From: Streptomyces sp. ISL-43 | Lineage (GTDB): Bacteria; Actinomycetota; Actinomycetes; Streptomycetales; Streptomycetaceae | NCBI RefSeq assembly: GCF_018614195.1 | Contig: NZ_JAGGOT010000101.1 | Location: 1-51,765, forward strand | Direction: 5' to 3' | DNA length: 51,765 nucleotides | Part shown: positions 24,225 through 32,426 of the stretch, one piece after another | How positions within the stretch are numbered: the stretch's first letter is position 1 | How the letters are laid out: each line of letters begins with the position of its first letter | Position numbers and translations under genes: made by a program | Notes under the pieces: generated by a model | The model's database searches: none | The model's input: the letters and a program-made list of their open reading frames with translations, nothing else | Told to the model about the DNA's origin: nothing

Positions 24225-25144
24225 TCCCCCGAGCCCTGATCCTGGATGCCGGCGGACGCCGCCCGCCGCAAGGCCTCGACGGCGGCCCGGATCGAGGGCC
24301 GCCGCCCGGCGTCCGCCCGCCAGACGACGTACACGTGCCGGCGGACGCTGTCGCACACCGGCAGCAGCCGGACCCCCGGCGGCACGGGCCCGCGCCCCAG
24401 CCGCGGAGCCACGCAGACGCCGAGTCCGGCCTCGACGAAGGCCAGTTGGGTGTGGTGCTCTTCGGCGATGTGGGCGATCCGGGGCTCGATGCCGGTGCCG
24501 CGCAGGGTGTAGACGAGCCACTCGTGGCAGAACTGCCCCTCGTTCCACGAGATCCAGTCGTCGTCGCCGAACTCGGAGAGGGAGATCCCGGTGCGGCCCG
24601 CCAGCCGGTGGCCGGCCGGCACCGCGATGTCCACCGAGTCGTCCAGGAGGTGCAGCCGAGTGAGCTCCGCCGGCACCGGCATCCGCTTGTTGTGCCAGTC
24701 GATGGCCAGCGCCAGATCGAGGTCGCCCCGCACGACCGCGGCCAAGCCCTCCTCCGGCTCCTGTTCCCGTACGTGGGGACGCAGTTCGGGGTGATCCGCG
24801 CGCAGCGCGGCCAGGGTCCGGGGCAGCAGGCCCCGCATGGCGGTCGGGAAGGCGCCGATGCGCAGCTCGCCGACCACGCAGCCGCGCCGGGCCTCGACGT
24901 CGGCTTGGGCGAGCTCGACCTGGGAGATGATCCGGGCCGCGTGATCGGCCAGGAGTCGGCCCGCGTCGGTGAGCCTGACCCCGCGCCCGTTCTTGGCGAG
25001 CAGCGGCTGGCCGACCTCGCGCTCCAGTTTCGCCATCTGCTGGGACACGGCGGACGTGGTGACGTGGAGGCCGTCGGCGGCGCCGCTGACGGAGCCGTGG
25101 CGGGCGAGGGCGTCGAGGGTGCGCAGGCGCTCCAGGTTCAACAT
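24221..25144 (-). CDS. LysR-family transcriptional regulator
   Basis: This encodes 307 residues from ATG 25144. The winged HTH is N-terminal ('LDALARHGSVSGAADGLHVT', then 'SAVSQQMAKLEREVGQPLL'). The effector domain of two alpha/beta lobes follows ('GELRIGAFPTAMRGLLPRTL'). It is divergent from the EamA transporter gene at 25219 with a 74-bp gap, the usual arrangement for a LysR protein that controls its neighbour and itself. Inducer unknown. Confidence 0.92.
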   Translation of the reverse strand: MLNLERLRTLDALARHGSVSGAADGLHVTTSAVSQQMAKLEREVGQPLLAKNGRGVRLTDAGRLLADHAARIISQVELAQADVEARRGCVVGELRIGAFPTAMRGLLPRTLAALRADHPELRPHVREQEPEEGLAAVVRGDLDLALAIDWHNKRMPVPAELTRLHLLDDSVDIAVPAGHRLAGRTGISLSEFGDDDWISWNEGQFCHEWLVYTLRGTGIEPRIAHIAEEHHTQLAFVEAGLGVCVAPRLGRGPVPPGVRLLPVCDSVRRHVYVVWRADAGRRPSIRAAVEALRRAASAGIQDQGSGD

Positions 25145-25175
25145 GTAAGCAATGCTACGGCGTCGCGCCCAACAA

Positions 25176-25210
25176 CTCTCGCTTGTCCTACGAGGTCGGG
25201 CACGCGAGAG
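25176..25210. promoter_or_regulatory. Inverted repeat in the LysR-EamA gap
   Basis: CTCTCGC (25176-25182) and GCGAGAG (25204-25210) are exact arms 21 bases apart, within the 74-bp divergent gap, 9 bp upstream of the transporter start. Confidence 0.4.
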
Positions 25211-25218
25211 TAACTGTC

Positions 25219-26163
25219 ATGAGCGCACCCACCACTCCCCACCCGGCATCCTCCCCCTCCCCCACCCTCACCCCGAGGACCCCCGCCGCCGGGCGGCTGG
25301 ACTGGCGCCTGCGCTTCGCGGTCCTCTCCGCGATCTGGGGCTTCAGCTTCCTGCTGATCAAGGTGGGCACCGAGGCGTACGCCCCCTTCCAAGTCGCCCT
25401 CGGCCGGGTCTTCTTCGGCGCTCTCGCCCTGCTCGCCGTGCTCGTGATCCGCCGCGAAGCGCTCCCCCGGGGCAGACGCACCTGGGCCCACCTGACGGTG
25501 GCCGCGCTGCTGCTCAACGCCCTGCCGTTCTCGCTGTTCGCGTACGCGGAGCTGAGCATCCCCTCCAGCCTGGCCGGCATCTGCAACGCCACCTCGCCGC
25601 TGTGGGGCATGGCGCTCTCGCTGGTCGCTCTCTCCGAGGACCGCCCGACGCGCCGCCGCTTCGCGGGCCTGGGCCTCGGCTTCCTCGGCGTGCTCACCGT
25701 GCTCGGCGCCTGGCAGGGCTTCTCGGGCATCGACGCCAAGGGCACCCTGCTCGCCCTGCTGGCCGCGCTCAGCTACCCGATCGGCTGGATCTACATCCGC
25801 CGCACGATGGCCTCCACCCCGGGCTCCCCGCTCGCCCTGACGAGCGCTCAGCTCCTGATCGCCACGCTCCAACTGGCCGGGGTCAGCGCACTGTTCACCT
25901 CCGCGCCGACGTCCTTCCCGCTCTGGCCGACCCTGTCCGTGATCGCGCTCGGCACGCTGGGCACGGGCATGGCGCTGCGGATGCAGTACGGCCTGGTCAC
26001 GGAAGTCGGCCCGACCACCGCGCAGATGGTCACGTACTTCATCCCGGTCATCGCCACGACGGCGGGCGTCCTCCTGCTGAACGAGCAGCTCCACTGGAAC
26101 ACCCCGGTCGGCGCGGTCATCGTCCTCGCGGGCGCGGCCCTGAGCCAGCCACGCCGCCACTGA
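25219..26163 (+). CDS. EamA-family (DMT) transporter
   Basis: This encodes 314 residues from ATG 25219. There are ten hydrophobic helices in two EamA repeats: 'FAVLSAIWGFSFLLIKVG' opens the first, and 'LLALLAALSYPIGWIYIR' opens the second, with 'PTTAQMVTYFIPVIATTAG' in the typical helix-9 region. DMT proteins export amino acids, sugars or other small metabolites. The direction of transport and substrate are unknown. Probably controlled by the divergent LysR. Confidence 0.88.
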   Translation: MSAPTTPHPASSPSPTLTPRTPAAGRLDWRLRFAVLSAIWGFSFLLIKVGTEAYAPFQVALGRVFFGALALLAVLVIRREALPRGRRTWAHLTVAALLLNALPFSLFAYAELSIPSSLAGICNATSPLWGMALSLVALSEDRPTRRRFAGLGLGFLGVLTVLGAWQGFSGIDAKGTLLALLAALSYPIGWIYIRRTMASTPGSPLALTSAQLLIATLQLAGVSALFTSAPTSFPLWPTLSVIALGTLGTGMALRMQYGLVTEVGPTTAQMVTYFIPVIATTAGVLLLNEQLHWNTPVGAVIVLAGAALSQPRRH

Positions 26164-26194
26164 GGCTGTCCCGTGAACGCCGGGGCGCCCGGGG

Positions 26195-27526
26195 TCAGTC
26201 GAAGCGGCCGCCGGCCGCCGGGCGGACGGCCGCGGCGACCGCCGCGGCCAGTCCCGGCACCTCCGACAGGGACAGCCCCGACATCGTCATCCGCACCGCA
26301 GGCCCCGATTCCACCCGGAACCGGGCCCCCGGAGCGACCGCCCAGCCGGCGCCCAGCAGACTCGTCACCACCGCCGTCTCATCGGCGACGGGCACCCACA
26401 CGTTCATCCCGCTCCGCCCGTGGGCCCGTACCCCCCGTTCCGCCAGGGCCGCGACCAGCCCGTCCCGCCGCTCCCCGTAGGAGCGCGCGACGGCCGCGTG
26501 GTCGACCGCCCCGGCGTTCCACAGCTCCACCACCGCGTACTGCAGCAGCCGGCTCACCCATCCCGGGCCCAGCCGCTGGCGGCCCCGTACGCGGTCGAGC
26601 GTCACGTCGTCGCCGGTCAGCACGGCGAGCCGCAGGTCCGGCCCGTACGCCTTCGCCGTGGAGCGGATCAGCGCCCAGTGCCGTGTCACCCCGCCCAGCA
26701 CATTCAGCGGCAGGTCCACGATGCCGTGCCCGTGGTCGTCGTCGATGACCAGCACCTCCGGATGCCCGGACAGCACCGCCCGCAGCTCCTGCGCGCGCTC
26801 CGCGCTCACCGCGGCCCCGGTCGGGTTCTGCGCGCGGGCCGTCACGAGCATCGCCCGCGCGCCCTCGGCCAGGGCGCGCGCCACCGACCCGGGCACCGGC
26901 CCGTCGTCGTCCACGGCCACCGGGAGCACCCGCAGTCCGAGCCCCGGGACCAGGTCCAGCACGCTCCCCCACCCCGGATCCTCGACCGCCACCGCGTCCC
27001 CGGGCCGCAGGTGCGCGGCCAGCACCCGTTCGATGCCGTCCAGCGCGCCCGAGGTCACCGCCACCGCCCCGGCGGGCACCCCGTCGGCGTCGAGGCCCGC
27101 CCTGGCGAGCCGCGCCAGCTCCGGAACGACGGGGTCCATCCCGTAGAGCGTCGGCTCCTGGGCGTAGCGGCGCGCCGCGCCCGCCAGCGCGGCGTCGAGC
27201 GCGGGCAGCAGCCGTACGTCCGGGTTGCCGGAGGTGACGTCGCGCGTCCCCGCCGGTACGGACATCCCCCGCGCGTCGCGCGGCGCGGTCGCCGGCCGGG
27301 ACCGCACCCGGCTGCCGCGCCGCCCGTCGGTTTCGATGACGCCGCGTTCACGCAGCGTGCGGTACGCCGCGGCCACGGTGTTGGGGTTCACCCCCAGCAC
27401 ACCGGCGAGCTCCCGCATCGGCGGCAACAGGGCTCCCGGCGCGAGCGCGCCCGACCCGACGCCCGCCTCGACACTGGCCGCGATTTCCGATGCGCGCCGC
27501 CCGCTGATCAGATAGTCTCCTAGCAC
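26195..27526 (-). CDS. MocR/GntR-aminotransferase regulator
   Basis: This encodes 443 residues from GTG 27526. The N-terminal GntR wing ('LPPMRELAGVLGVNPNTVAAAY', about 35-57) is fused to a type-I aminotransferase fold (from about residue 95) with 'AQNPTGAAVS' and the PLP lysine in 'STAKAYGPDLRLA'. MocR regulators sense PLP or pathway intermediates such as GABA. It is divergent from a flavin split-barrel gene with only 37 bp between them, which suggests mutual control. There is no ribosome binding site, but a CATACT box lies about 7 bases before GTG, so the transcript may be leaderless. Confidence 0.9.
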   Translation of the reverse strand: MLGDYLISGRRASEIAASVEAGVGSGALAPGALLPPMRELAGVLGVNPNTVAAAYRTLRERGVIETDGRRGSRVRSRPATAPRDARGMSVPAGTRDVTSGNPDVRLLPALDAALAGAARRYAQEPTLYGMDPVVPELARLARAGLDADGVPAGAVAVTSGALDGIERVLAAHLRPGDAVAVEDPGWGSVLDLVPGLGLRVLPVAVDDDGPVPGSVARALAEGARAMLVTARAQNPTGAAVSAERAQELRAVLSGHPEVLVIDDDHGHGIVDLPLNVLGGVTRHWALIRSTAKAYGPDLRLAVLTGDDVTLDRVRGRQRLGPGWVSRLLQYAVVELWNAGAVDHAAVARSYGERRDGLVAALAERGVRAHGRSGMNVWVPVADETAVVTSLLGAGWAVAPGARFRVESGPAVRMTMSGLSLSEVPGLAAAVAAAVRPAAGGRFD

Positions 27527-27563
27527 AAAGCCCAGTATGCACTAATACAACGGAGTCCGCACG
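27527..27563. promoter_or_regulatory. Compact divergent MocR/split-barrel promoter region
   Basis: The 37-bp gap contains TAATAC (27543-27548, plus strand), a GGAG ribosome binding site for ATG 27564, and a -10-like CATACT for the minus strand. Both promoters must overlap, so bound MocR would affect both. Confidence 0.45.
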
Positions 27564-28283
27564 ATGAGCGCCACGCCTGCCCCGGAGACCACCACGGAGA
27601 CGGCCACCACGGCGGCCACGGAAGGAGCGGCCGCCGGGTACGCACCCACGGGCCGCACCGTCCCGACCCGGTCCCGCGACCGGGCACGCTACGACCGCGA
27701 GACCGTGCACTCGATACTCGACCAGGCCTACGTCTGTCACCTCGGCTTCGTCCGCGACGGCGCGCCGGTGGTCCTGCCGACCCTCTTCGGCCGGGTCGGC
27801 GAGACCCTCTACATCCACGGTTCCACCGGCTCCCGCCCCCTCCTCGCGGCCGGCAAGGCCGACCCGGGGCTGCCGGTCTGCCTGACCGTGACGCACGTGG
27901 ACGGCCTGGTCCTGGCCCGCTCGGCCTTCCACCACTCGATCAACTACCGCTCGGTGGTCGTACACGGCACGGCCTACGAGGTGACCGACCCGGACGAGTG
28001 CCGGATGGCGCTGGACGCGCTCGTCGACCACGTCGTACCGGGCCGCTCCGCCGACTCGCGGCCGGCGAACAGCAAGGAGCTCGCGGCCACCGCCGTGATC
28101 CGCCTCGACCTGAACGAGGTGTCCGCCAAGATCCGCACGGGCGGGCCGAACGACGACCCCGAGGACCTCGGACTGCCGTTCTGGTCGGGCGTGGTCCCGG
28201 TCGCGCCGGCGTACGGGACCCCGATCCCGGCCGCCGACCTGACCCCCGGCACGACCACCCCGGACTACGTCACCGCACTCTGA
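27564..28283 (+). CDS. Split-barrel flavoprotein (pyridoxamine-phosphate-oxidase family)
   Basis: This encodes 239 residues from ATG 27564. A Thr/Ala-rich head (1-35) precedes the split barrel: 'YVCHLGFVRDGAPVVLPTLF', 'LYIHGSTGSRPL', 'LTVTHVDGLVLARSAFHHSI' and 'NYRSVVVHGTAYEV'. This last pair of motifs is typical of the NimA-like/FMN-binding subgroup. Next to a MocR regulator it may act in vitamin B6 or flavin chemistry, but neither substrate nor reaction is proven. The C-terminus overlaps the convergent EamA gene by 19 bp. Confidence 0.85.
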   Translation: MSATPAPETTTETATTAATEGAAAGYAPTGRTVPTRSRDRARYDRETVHSILDQAYVCHLGFVRDGAPVVLPTLFGRVGETLYIHGSTGSRPLLAAGKADPGLPVCLTVTHVDGLVLARSAFHHSINYRSVVVHGTAYEVTDPDECRMALDALVDHVVPGRSADSRPANSKELAATAVIRLDLNEVSAKIRTGGPNDDPEDLGLPFWSGVVPVAPAYGTPIPAADLTPGTTTPDYVTAL

Positions 28284-29293
28284 ACCCGGTCGGCGGGCCG
28301 CTCCAGCGGCCCGTCCTCCGGGCCTTCCGCCGGCCCTTCCACCGGCCCGTCCGCCGGGCGCCGCGACTCGGCGGCGATCAGCGCCCCCACCGCCGCCAGC
28401 AGCAGTGCGGTGCCCAGCACCACCGCGCCGGTCAGCCGCTCCCCGAGCACCAGGACGGCGATCGCCGCCGCGCCGACCGGCTCGATCAGCATGATCACGG
28501 ACACCGTCGCGGCCCGCACCGCGGCGGCTCCGCTGAAGTAGAGCGCGTACGCCAGCGCGGTCGGCACGGTGGCCATGTACGCGAGCAGCCAGAGCACCCG
28601 CACGGGCTCCGCGGTGTGCGGAAGCAGCCCCTCCAGCACGGCGGCCGGCAGCAGGCACACCGTGCCCACCGCGACCGACCAGACGGTGGTGACCAGCGGG
28701 TCCCCGCCGGCCCCGCGCTGCCCCAGCAGCCTGGCCCGCAGGGTCATCGCCCCGTATCCGGCGGCGGACAGCAGCGCCCAGCCGACACCGAGCGGCCGCA
28801 CCTCGCCGCCCCCGCTGCCGAGGACGAGTACGGCCAGCCCGGCCAGCGCCCCGCCGACGGCGACGGCCCCGCCCCGCCCGAGCCGCTCCCCCATCCAGTG
28901 CCGGGCCCCGAGCGCGATGAGCACGGGCCCGGCTCCCAGGGTGACCACGGTGCCGACGGCGAGGCCGGTCTCGCGCACGGCGGCGAAGTACGCGGACTGG
29001 AAGAGGGTGAAGAGCAGCCCCGTCCCGATGAGCGACCCCACCGAGGGCTTGGCCCGGACCCCGCCCGCCCGGGCCTTCTCCGCCCTGGCCCCGCCGGCCC
29101 GCAGGCGGCGTACGGCGAGTACCGCGAGCAGTACCGCCAGCCCGCCCGCACACCTCCAGAACGACAGGGCGAGCGGGCCGAGATCACTGGCGAGGAAGAG
29201 CAGCGAGGCAGCTGCCCCGGCGGTTCCCCAGGCGGCTCCGGCGACGACGAGGTACAGCAGACTGCGCCCGATGGCGGGCGAATGGTTCGACAC
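28265..29293 (-). CDS. EamA-family (DMT) transporter
   Basis: This encodes 342 residues from GTG 29293, with GGAGA 7 bases upstream; the frame is open 14 codons further but lacks a signal. Ten hydrophobic helices in two repeats: 'LLYLVVAGAAWGTAGAAASL' begins the first, and 'PTALAYALYFSGAAAVRA' is in the second. A C-terminal tail of repeated Gly-Pro-x-Glu units (last about 30 residues) is unusual and mirrors a DNA-level repeat at 28280-28360. Substrate unknown. Confidence 0.85.
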   Translation of the reverse strand: MSNHSPAIGRSLLYLVVAGAAWGTAGAAASLLFLASDLGPLALSFWRCAGGLAVLLAVLAVRRLRAGGARAEKARAGGVRAKPSVGSLIGTGLLFTLFQSAYFAAVRETGLAVGTVVTLGAGPVLIALGARHWMGERLGRGGAVAVGGALAGLAVLVLGSGGGEVRPLGVGWALLSAAGYGAMTLRARLLGQRGAGGDPLVTTVWSVAVGTVCLLPAAVLEGLLPHTAEPVRVLWLLAYMATVPTALAYALYFSGAAAVRAATVSVIMLIEPVGAAAIAVLVLGERLTGAVVLGTALLLAAVGALIAAESRRPADGPVEGPAEGPEDGPLERPADRVQSAVT

Positions 29294-29456
29294 GAGAGGT
29301 CTCCGCGTGCGTGAAGGATGAAAGGAGCAGGTCATCGCTTCGCGGGCAGCGCGAACCCGCCCGGGGCACCGCCCGGGCCGGGGTCTCGTACGCAGTGGCA
29401 GCCGCCCGCGCTAGGCGGCGGGAGGCGGAAGCACGGTCGAAGGCATGATCGGCAGC

Positions 29457-30416
29457 CTAGACCTTGCTCGGATCCCGGTCCAGCGCGGAGAGGGGCTCCG
29501 CCACCCCGGGCGCGGCCGGCCGGGAGGTCTGCGCGATGAAGGCACCGCTCAGCACCAGCGCGCCGCCGACGATCTGCCAGGTCGCCAGGTGCTCGCCGAG
29601 CAGCACCCAGGCCAGTACGGTCGCCACGACCGCCTCCAGGCAGGCCACCACACCCGCGACCTGCGGCGACAGCTTGCGCACGGAGACCACGCCGGTCAGG
29701 TACGCCAGGACGGTCGCGATCAGCACGACCCAGCCCAGCAGCACCGGCGCGGGGACCATCAGGTCGCCGACCGCCGCGTCGCCGCCCAGTACCCGCCAGT
29801 CGAGCTGCCACGGCCGGGCGATGACGGTCATCACGACAGTGCCGATGATCATGCCATACGCGATCACGCCCATCGGGTCGGGCACGTCCTCCCCGTCGGT
29901 GCCCTGGTCGGCGAAGACGAAGTAGAAGGCCTGGCAGCAGGCCGCCGCGAGGCCGAGCAGCACCCCGAGCGGGTCGAGGCTCAGCCCGGCCCAGATCTGG
30001 ACCACGCAGGCGAGCCCGACGACGGCCACGGCGGCGCCGGCCGCGGCGGCCCGGGTCACCGGCTTGCGCTGCACGAAGCGGATCCAGCCGAGCAGCAGCG
30101 CCGGGCCCAGGTACTCCAGCAGCAGGGCCACCCCGACCGGGATCCGGGACAGCGAGGCGAAGTAGAAGGCCTGGACGCCGGCCACGGCGATGAGTCCGAA
30201 GCCCGCGAGCAGCAGGGGTTTGCGGCGTACGAGATCGCGATGGCGCCAAGCCAGCGGGGACAGCACGAGTGCCGCCCCGGCGACCCTGAGCCAGACCATG
30301 TGGAGCGGGTCCAGACCCGCCTCGATCAGCGGCTTCGCCGCGACTCCCGAACCACCGAACGCGATCGCCGAACCGAGGGCGAGGCCCAGTCCGGCATGTC
30401 TCCCTGACGCTTGCAT
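29457..30416 (-). CDS. EamA-family (DMT) transporter
   Basis: This encodes 319 residues from ATG 30416. It has ten helices: 'LGSAIAFGGSGVAAKPLIEA' in helix 1, 'FYFASLSRIPVGVALLLEYL' in helix 4, and 'LAYLTGVVSVRKLSPQVAGV' in the second repeat. The latter two patterns resemble threonine/homoserine exporters of the RhtA group, so an amino acid export role is plausible. The start has no strong ribosome binding site. It is the third EamA gene within 5.3 kb. Confidence 0.85.
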   Translation of the reverse strand: MQASGRHAGLGLALGSAIAFGGSGVAAKPLIEAGLDPLHMVWLRVAGAALVLSPLAWRHRDLVRRKPLLLAGFGLIAVAGVQAFYFASLSRIPVGVALLLEYLGPALLLGWIRFVQRKPVTRAAAAGAAVAVVGLACVVQIWAGLSLDPLGVLLGLAAACCQAFYFVFADQGTDGEDVPDPMGVIAYGMIIGTVVMTVIARPWQLDWRVLGGDAAVGDLMVPAPVLLGWVVLIATVLAYLTGVVSVRKLSPQVAGVVACLEAVVATVLAWVLLGEHLATWQIVGGALVLSGAFIAQTSRPAAPGVAEPLSALDRDPSKV

Positions 30417-30517
30417 TCGGACATCATGACAGGGCCGGTCAGGAGCGTCACCGAGGTGACACCTGTTGAGACACACCCGATACCGGACACGGCGGCGCAC
30501 GGCCCGCCCTTTGATAT

Positions 30518-30532
30518 CTGACAGGTCGTCAG
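30518..30532. promoter_or_regulatory. CTGAC-N5-GTCAG palindrome before the SRPBCC gene
   Basis: CTGAC-AGGTC-GTCAG with matching outer bases (TAT...TCT). It lies 66 bp upstream of ATG 30598, just after TTGATA (30511-30516), the position of an operator between -35 and -10 boxes. Confidence 0.45.
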
Positions 30533-30597
30533 TCTTGAATGTTGCGTCCACCGGGACTACCTTCCGCCGCACGTACCTGACGAGAAGGGGTGGTCGC

Positions 30598-31026
30598 ATG
30601 GCTGAAGTCACCGCGGAATCACGCATCGAGGCGTCCGCCGCCAAGCTCTGGTCCCAGCTGACCGACTGGGACGCTTACGGCCAGTGGAGCATGACCCACA
30701 CCAACTTCCCGAAGGGCGGTCCCGAGACCCTCGCGATCGGGTCCACCTTCGCCGAGAACATGAAGATGATGGGCTTCCCCGCCGAGGTCCTCTGGACGAT
30801 CTCGGAGCTGGAGGAGGAGCGCGTCATCGCCATCACCGGCAAGGGCCCGATGGGCGTGGCCGTCCTGACCCGCTACACCCTGGCCCCCGACGGCGAGGCC
30901 ACCACGGTCCGCATCGACGGCGAGTTCACGGGCGCCGCGGTCTCCCTGATGGCGGGCAAGCTCAAGGACTCGGCCACCGCCGCGCTGAACGAGTCGCTGC
31001 GCAAGCTCGCCGGCCTGGTCGCCTGA
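30598..31026 (+). CDS. SRPBCC-family (START-like) protein
   Basis: This encodes 142 residues from ATG 30598, with GAAGGGG upstream. The polyketide-cyclase/START fold is seen in 'ESRIEASAAKLWSQLTDWDAYGQW' (split here: 'ASAAKLWSQLTDW', then 'AYGQWSM'), the beta-sheet segments and the long C-terminal helix ('LKDSATAALNESLRKLAGLV'). The family binds hydrophobic ligands in a deep cavity; in Streptomyces it includes lipid-transfer and polyketide-related proteins. No active-site residues can be assigned. A terminator follows. Confidence 0.85.
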   Translation: MAEVTAESRIEASAAKLWSQLTDWDAYGQWSMTHTNFPKGGPETLAIGSTFAENMKMMGFPAEVLWTISELEEERVIAITGKGPMGVAVLTRYTLAPDGEATTVRIDGEFTGAAVSLMAGKLKDSATAALNESLRKLAGLVA

Positions 31027-31048
31027 CCGCCGGCCCCTCCGTACGTAC

Positions 31049-31085
31049 GACGGCGCGCCCCGCGAGAGGACTCGTGGGGCGCGTC
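31049..31085. terminator. Bidirectional hairpin between convergent genes
   Basis: GACGGCGCGCCCCGCGAG and CTCGTGGGGCGCGTC pair with one bulge. The hairpin lies 23 bases after the SRPBCC stop and 32 bases after the PadR stop on the other strand. Confidence 0.6.
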
Positions 31086-31116
31086 GCTTCGCGCGGGAGG
31101 TCCCGCCGGACCGGGT

Positions 31117-31737
31117 TCAGTGCTCGTCGGCCAGGATCAGGTAGAGCTTCTTGCGCGTGTCGTTGATGACCGCGAGGGCCTTCTCCCGCTGCGCGGGGGT
31201 GCCGGTCTTGAAGACCTGGCCGAAGGCTTCCATCAGGCCGAAACCGGCCGTCCGGACCTCGTTCATCGCCTCGAAGTCGAAACCGCGCCCGACTTCCGCC
31301 CAGGGGGCGTCCGGGCCGGACTCGGCCTCGGTGCGGCCGGCTTCGGTGAGCGTGAACAGCTTCTTGCCGCCCTCGCTCTCGCTGGCGATGAGCCCCTCGT
31401 CCTCGAGCATCTGCAGGGTCGGGTAGACCGACCCCGGGCTGGGCTTCCAGGCCCCGCCGCTGCGCTCGACGATCTCCTGGATCATCTCGTAGCCGTGCAT
31501 CGGCCGGTCGGCGAGCAGCGCCAGGATGGAGGCGCGCACGTCGCCCCGCCGGGCCCGGCCGCGCGGTCCGCCGCGCCCGCCCCGCCCGCCGAAGGGCCCG
31601 CCGCCGAACGGCGGCCCGAACGGCCCGAAGGCGGCACGCCGCCCCTTGAACTCCTCCCGACGGTCCGGCCCGCAGTGGCCGTGGCCCCGTCCGTGCTCAT
31701 GGTCGCGGTCGTGTCCGTGCTGTCCGTGTGAACGCAT
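31117..31737 (-). CDS. PadR-family regulator with His-rich N-terminus
   Basis: This encodes 206 residues from ATG 31737, with AAAGGAG upstream. Residues 1-65 are unusual for the family: seven histidines in the first 21 residues ('HGQHGHDRDHEHGRGHGH'), then Gly/Phe/Arg-rich repeats. The winged-helix PadR domain (about 66-140) is clear: 'RASILALLADRPMHGYEMIQ', 'GSVYPTLQMLEDEGLI'. The C-terminal helix mediates dimers. The His-rich start suggests metal binding. An operator cluster lies upstream at 31790-31830, so autoregulation is likely. Confidence 0.9.
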   Translation of the reverse strand: MRSHGQHGHDRDHEHGRGHGHCGPDRREEFKGRRAAFGPFGPPFGGGPFGGRGGRGGPRGRARRGDVRASILALLADRPMHGYEMIQEIVERSGGAWKPSPGSVYPTLQMLEDEGLIASESEGGKKLFTLTEAGRTEAESGPDAPWAEVGRGFDFEAMNEVRTAGFGLMEAFGQVFKTGTPAQREKALAVINDTRKKLYLILADEH

Positions 31738-31789
31738 GGCTGCGCTCCTTTCGCCATTCGGTGATCTCGTTGTCGCTGTTGCGATGCTT

Positions 31790-31830
31790 CTACTATCACT
31801 GACCCATCGCGATGCGTCAACGATATATCG
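31790..31830 (-). promoter_or_regulatory. PadR-gene promoter with two palindromes
   Basis: On the minus strand, TTGACG (31815-31820) and TGATAG (31793-31798) are 16 bases apart. CATCGCGATG (31805-31814) is a perfect 10-bp palindrome between the boxes. CGATATATCG (31821-31830) is another, directly upstream of the -35 box. This arrangement is typical of repression. Confidence 0.6.
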
Positions 31831-31895
31831 GAAACTCTTCCAGCGAACAGTCTCGACCACTGCCCGACGACACCTGTCCGGACTGCCGGCGCGGC

Positions 31896-32219
31896 TCAGG
31901 CCTGCCCGGTCTCGAAGCGGCTCACCTTTCCGCCGGCCACGGTGAACCGCCACGACGTCCGCATCTCGCCCCAGGTGTCGTTGCGGAAGCGCGCGACCAG
32001 GCCGAGCCCGTCCGGCGTCTGGGTTTCGACCTCCATGTGCCCGCCGGAGCCGAAGATCTCCTTCTCGGTCCATTGCGCGAGGTCGCGGTCGGTGCCGTCG
32101 TCCGACATGGTGGCGTCCGGGGTGAGGGCCGCGGTGAACTCCTGCCGCGCGCCCGCGTTCAGGGCGCCGACGAAGGCGCGCACGGCGGGGTCGGTCAAAT
32201 CGTCGATCTCAACGGTCAC
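31896..32219 (-). CDS. SnoaL-like/NTF2-fold small protein
   Basis: This encodes 107 residues from GTG 32219, with GGAG 6 bases upstream. The short NTF2-type fold shows in 'VRAFVGALNAGARQEFTAAL' and the C-terminal strands 'TSWRFTVAGGKVSRFETG'. The N-terminal helix and cavity-lining positions (Trp, Phe) fit a small ligand-binding or isomerase-like protein. No catalytic Asp/His pair can be assigned with confidence. It is 207 bp from the divergent phzF-like gene. Confidence 0.75.
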   Translation of the reverse strand: MTVEIDDLTDPAVRAFVGALNAGARQEFTAALTPDATMSDDGTDRDLAQWTEKEIFGSGGHMEVETQTPDGLGLVARFRNDTWGEMRTSWRFTVAGGKVSRFETGQA

Positions 32220-32426
32220 GGCTGACTCCGAAGTCGCTCGGCGGTGGGTGGGTGAGCCGCCGCCCTCAGGCGGACCGCGGCCGGGGTGGCGCTGACAGCA
32301 AGTTAGCGATCACGCTCCGCCGCGACGGCCCGATGACCCCGCGGCGCGAGCGAGTCGCCCCGACCAGGCCAGTCGTCCCGGATTGGCCTTTGCGGCCGCT
32401 TCCGCCGCCTCCATACGGTCGGGGGC

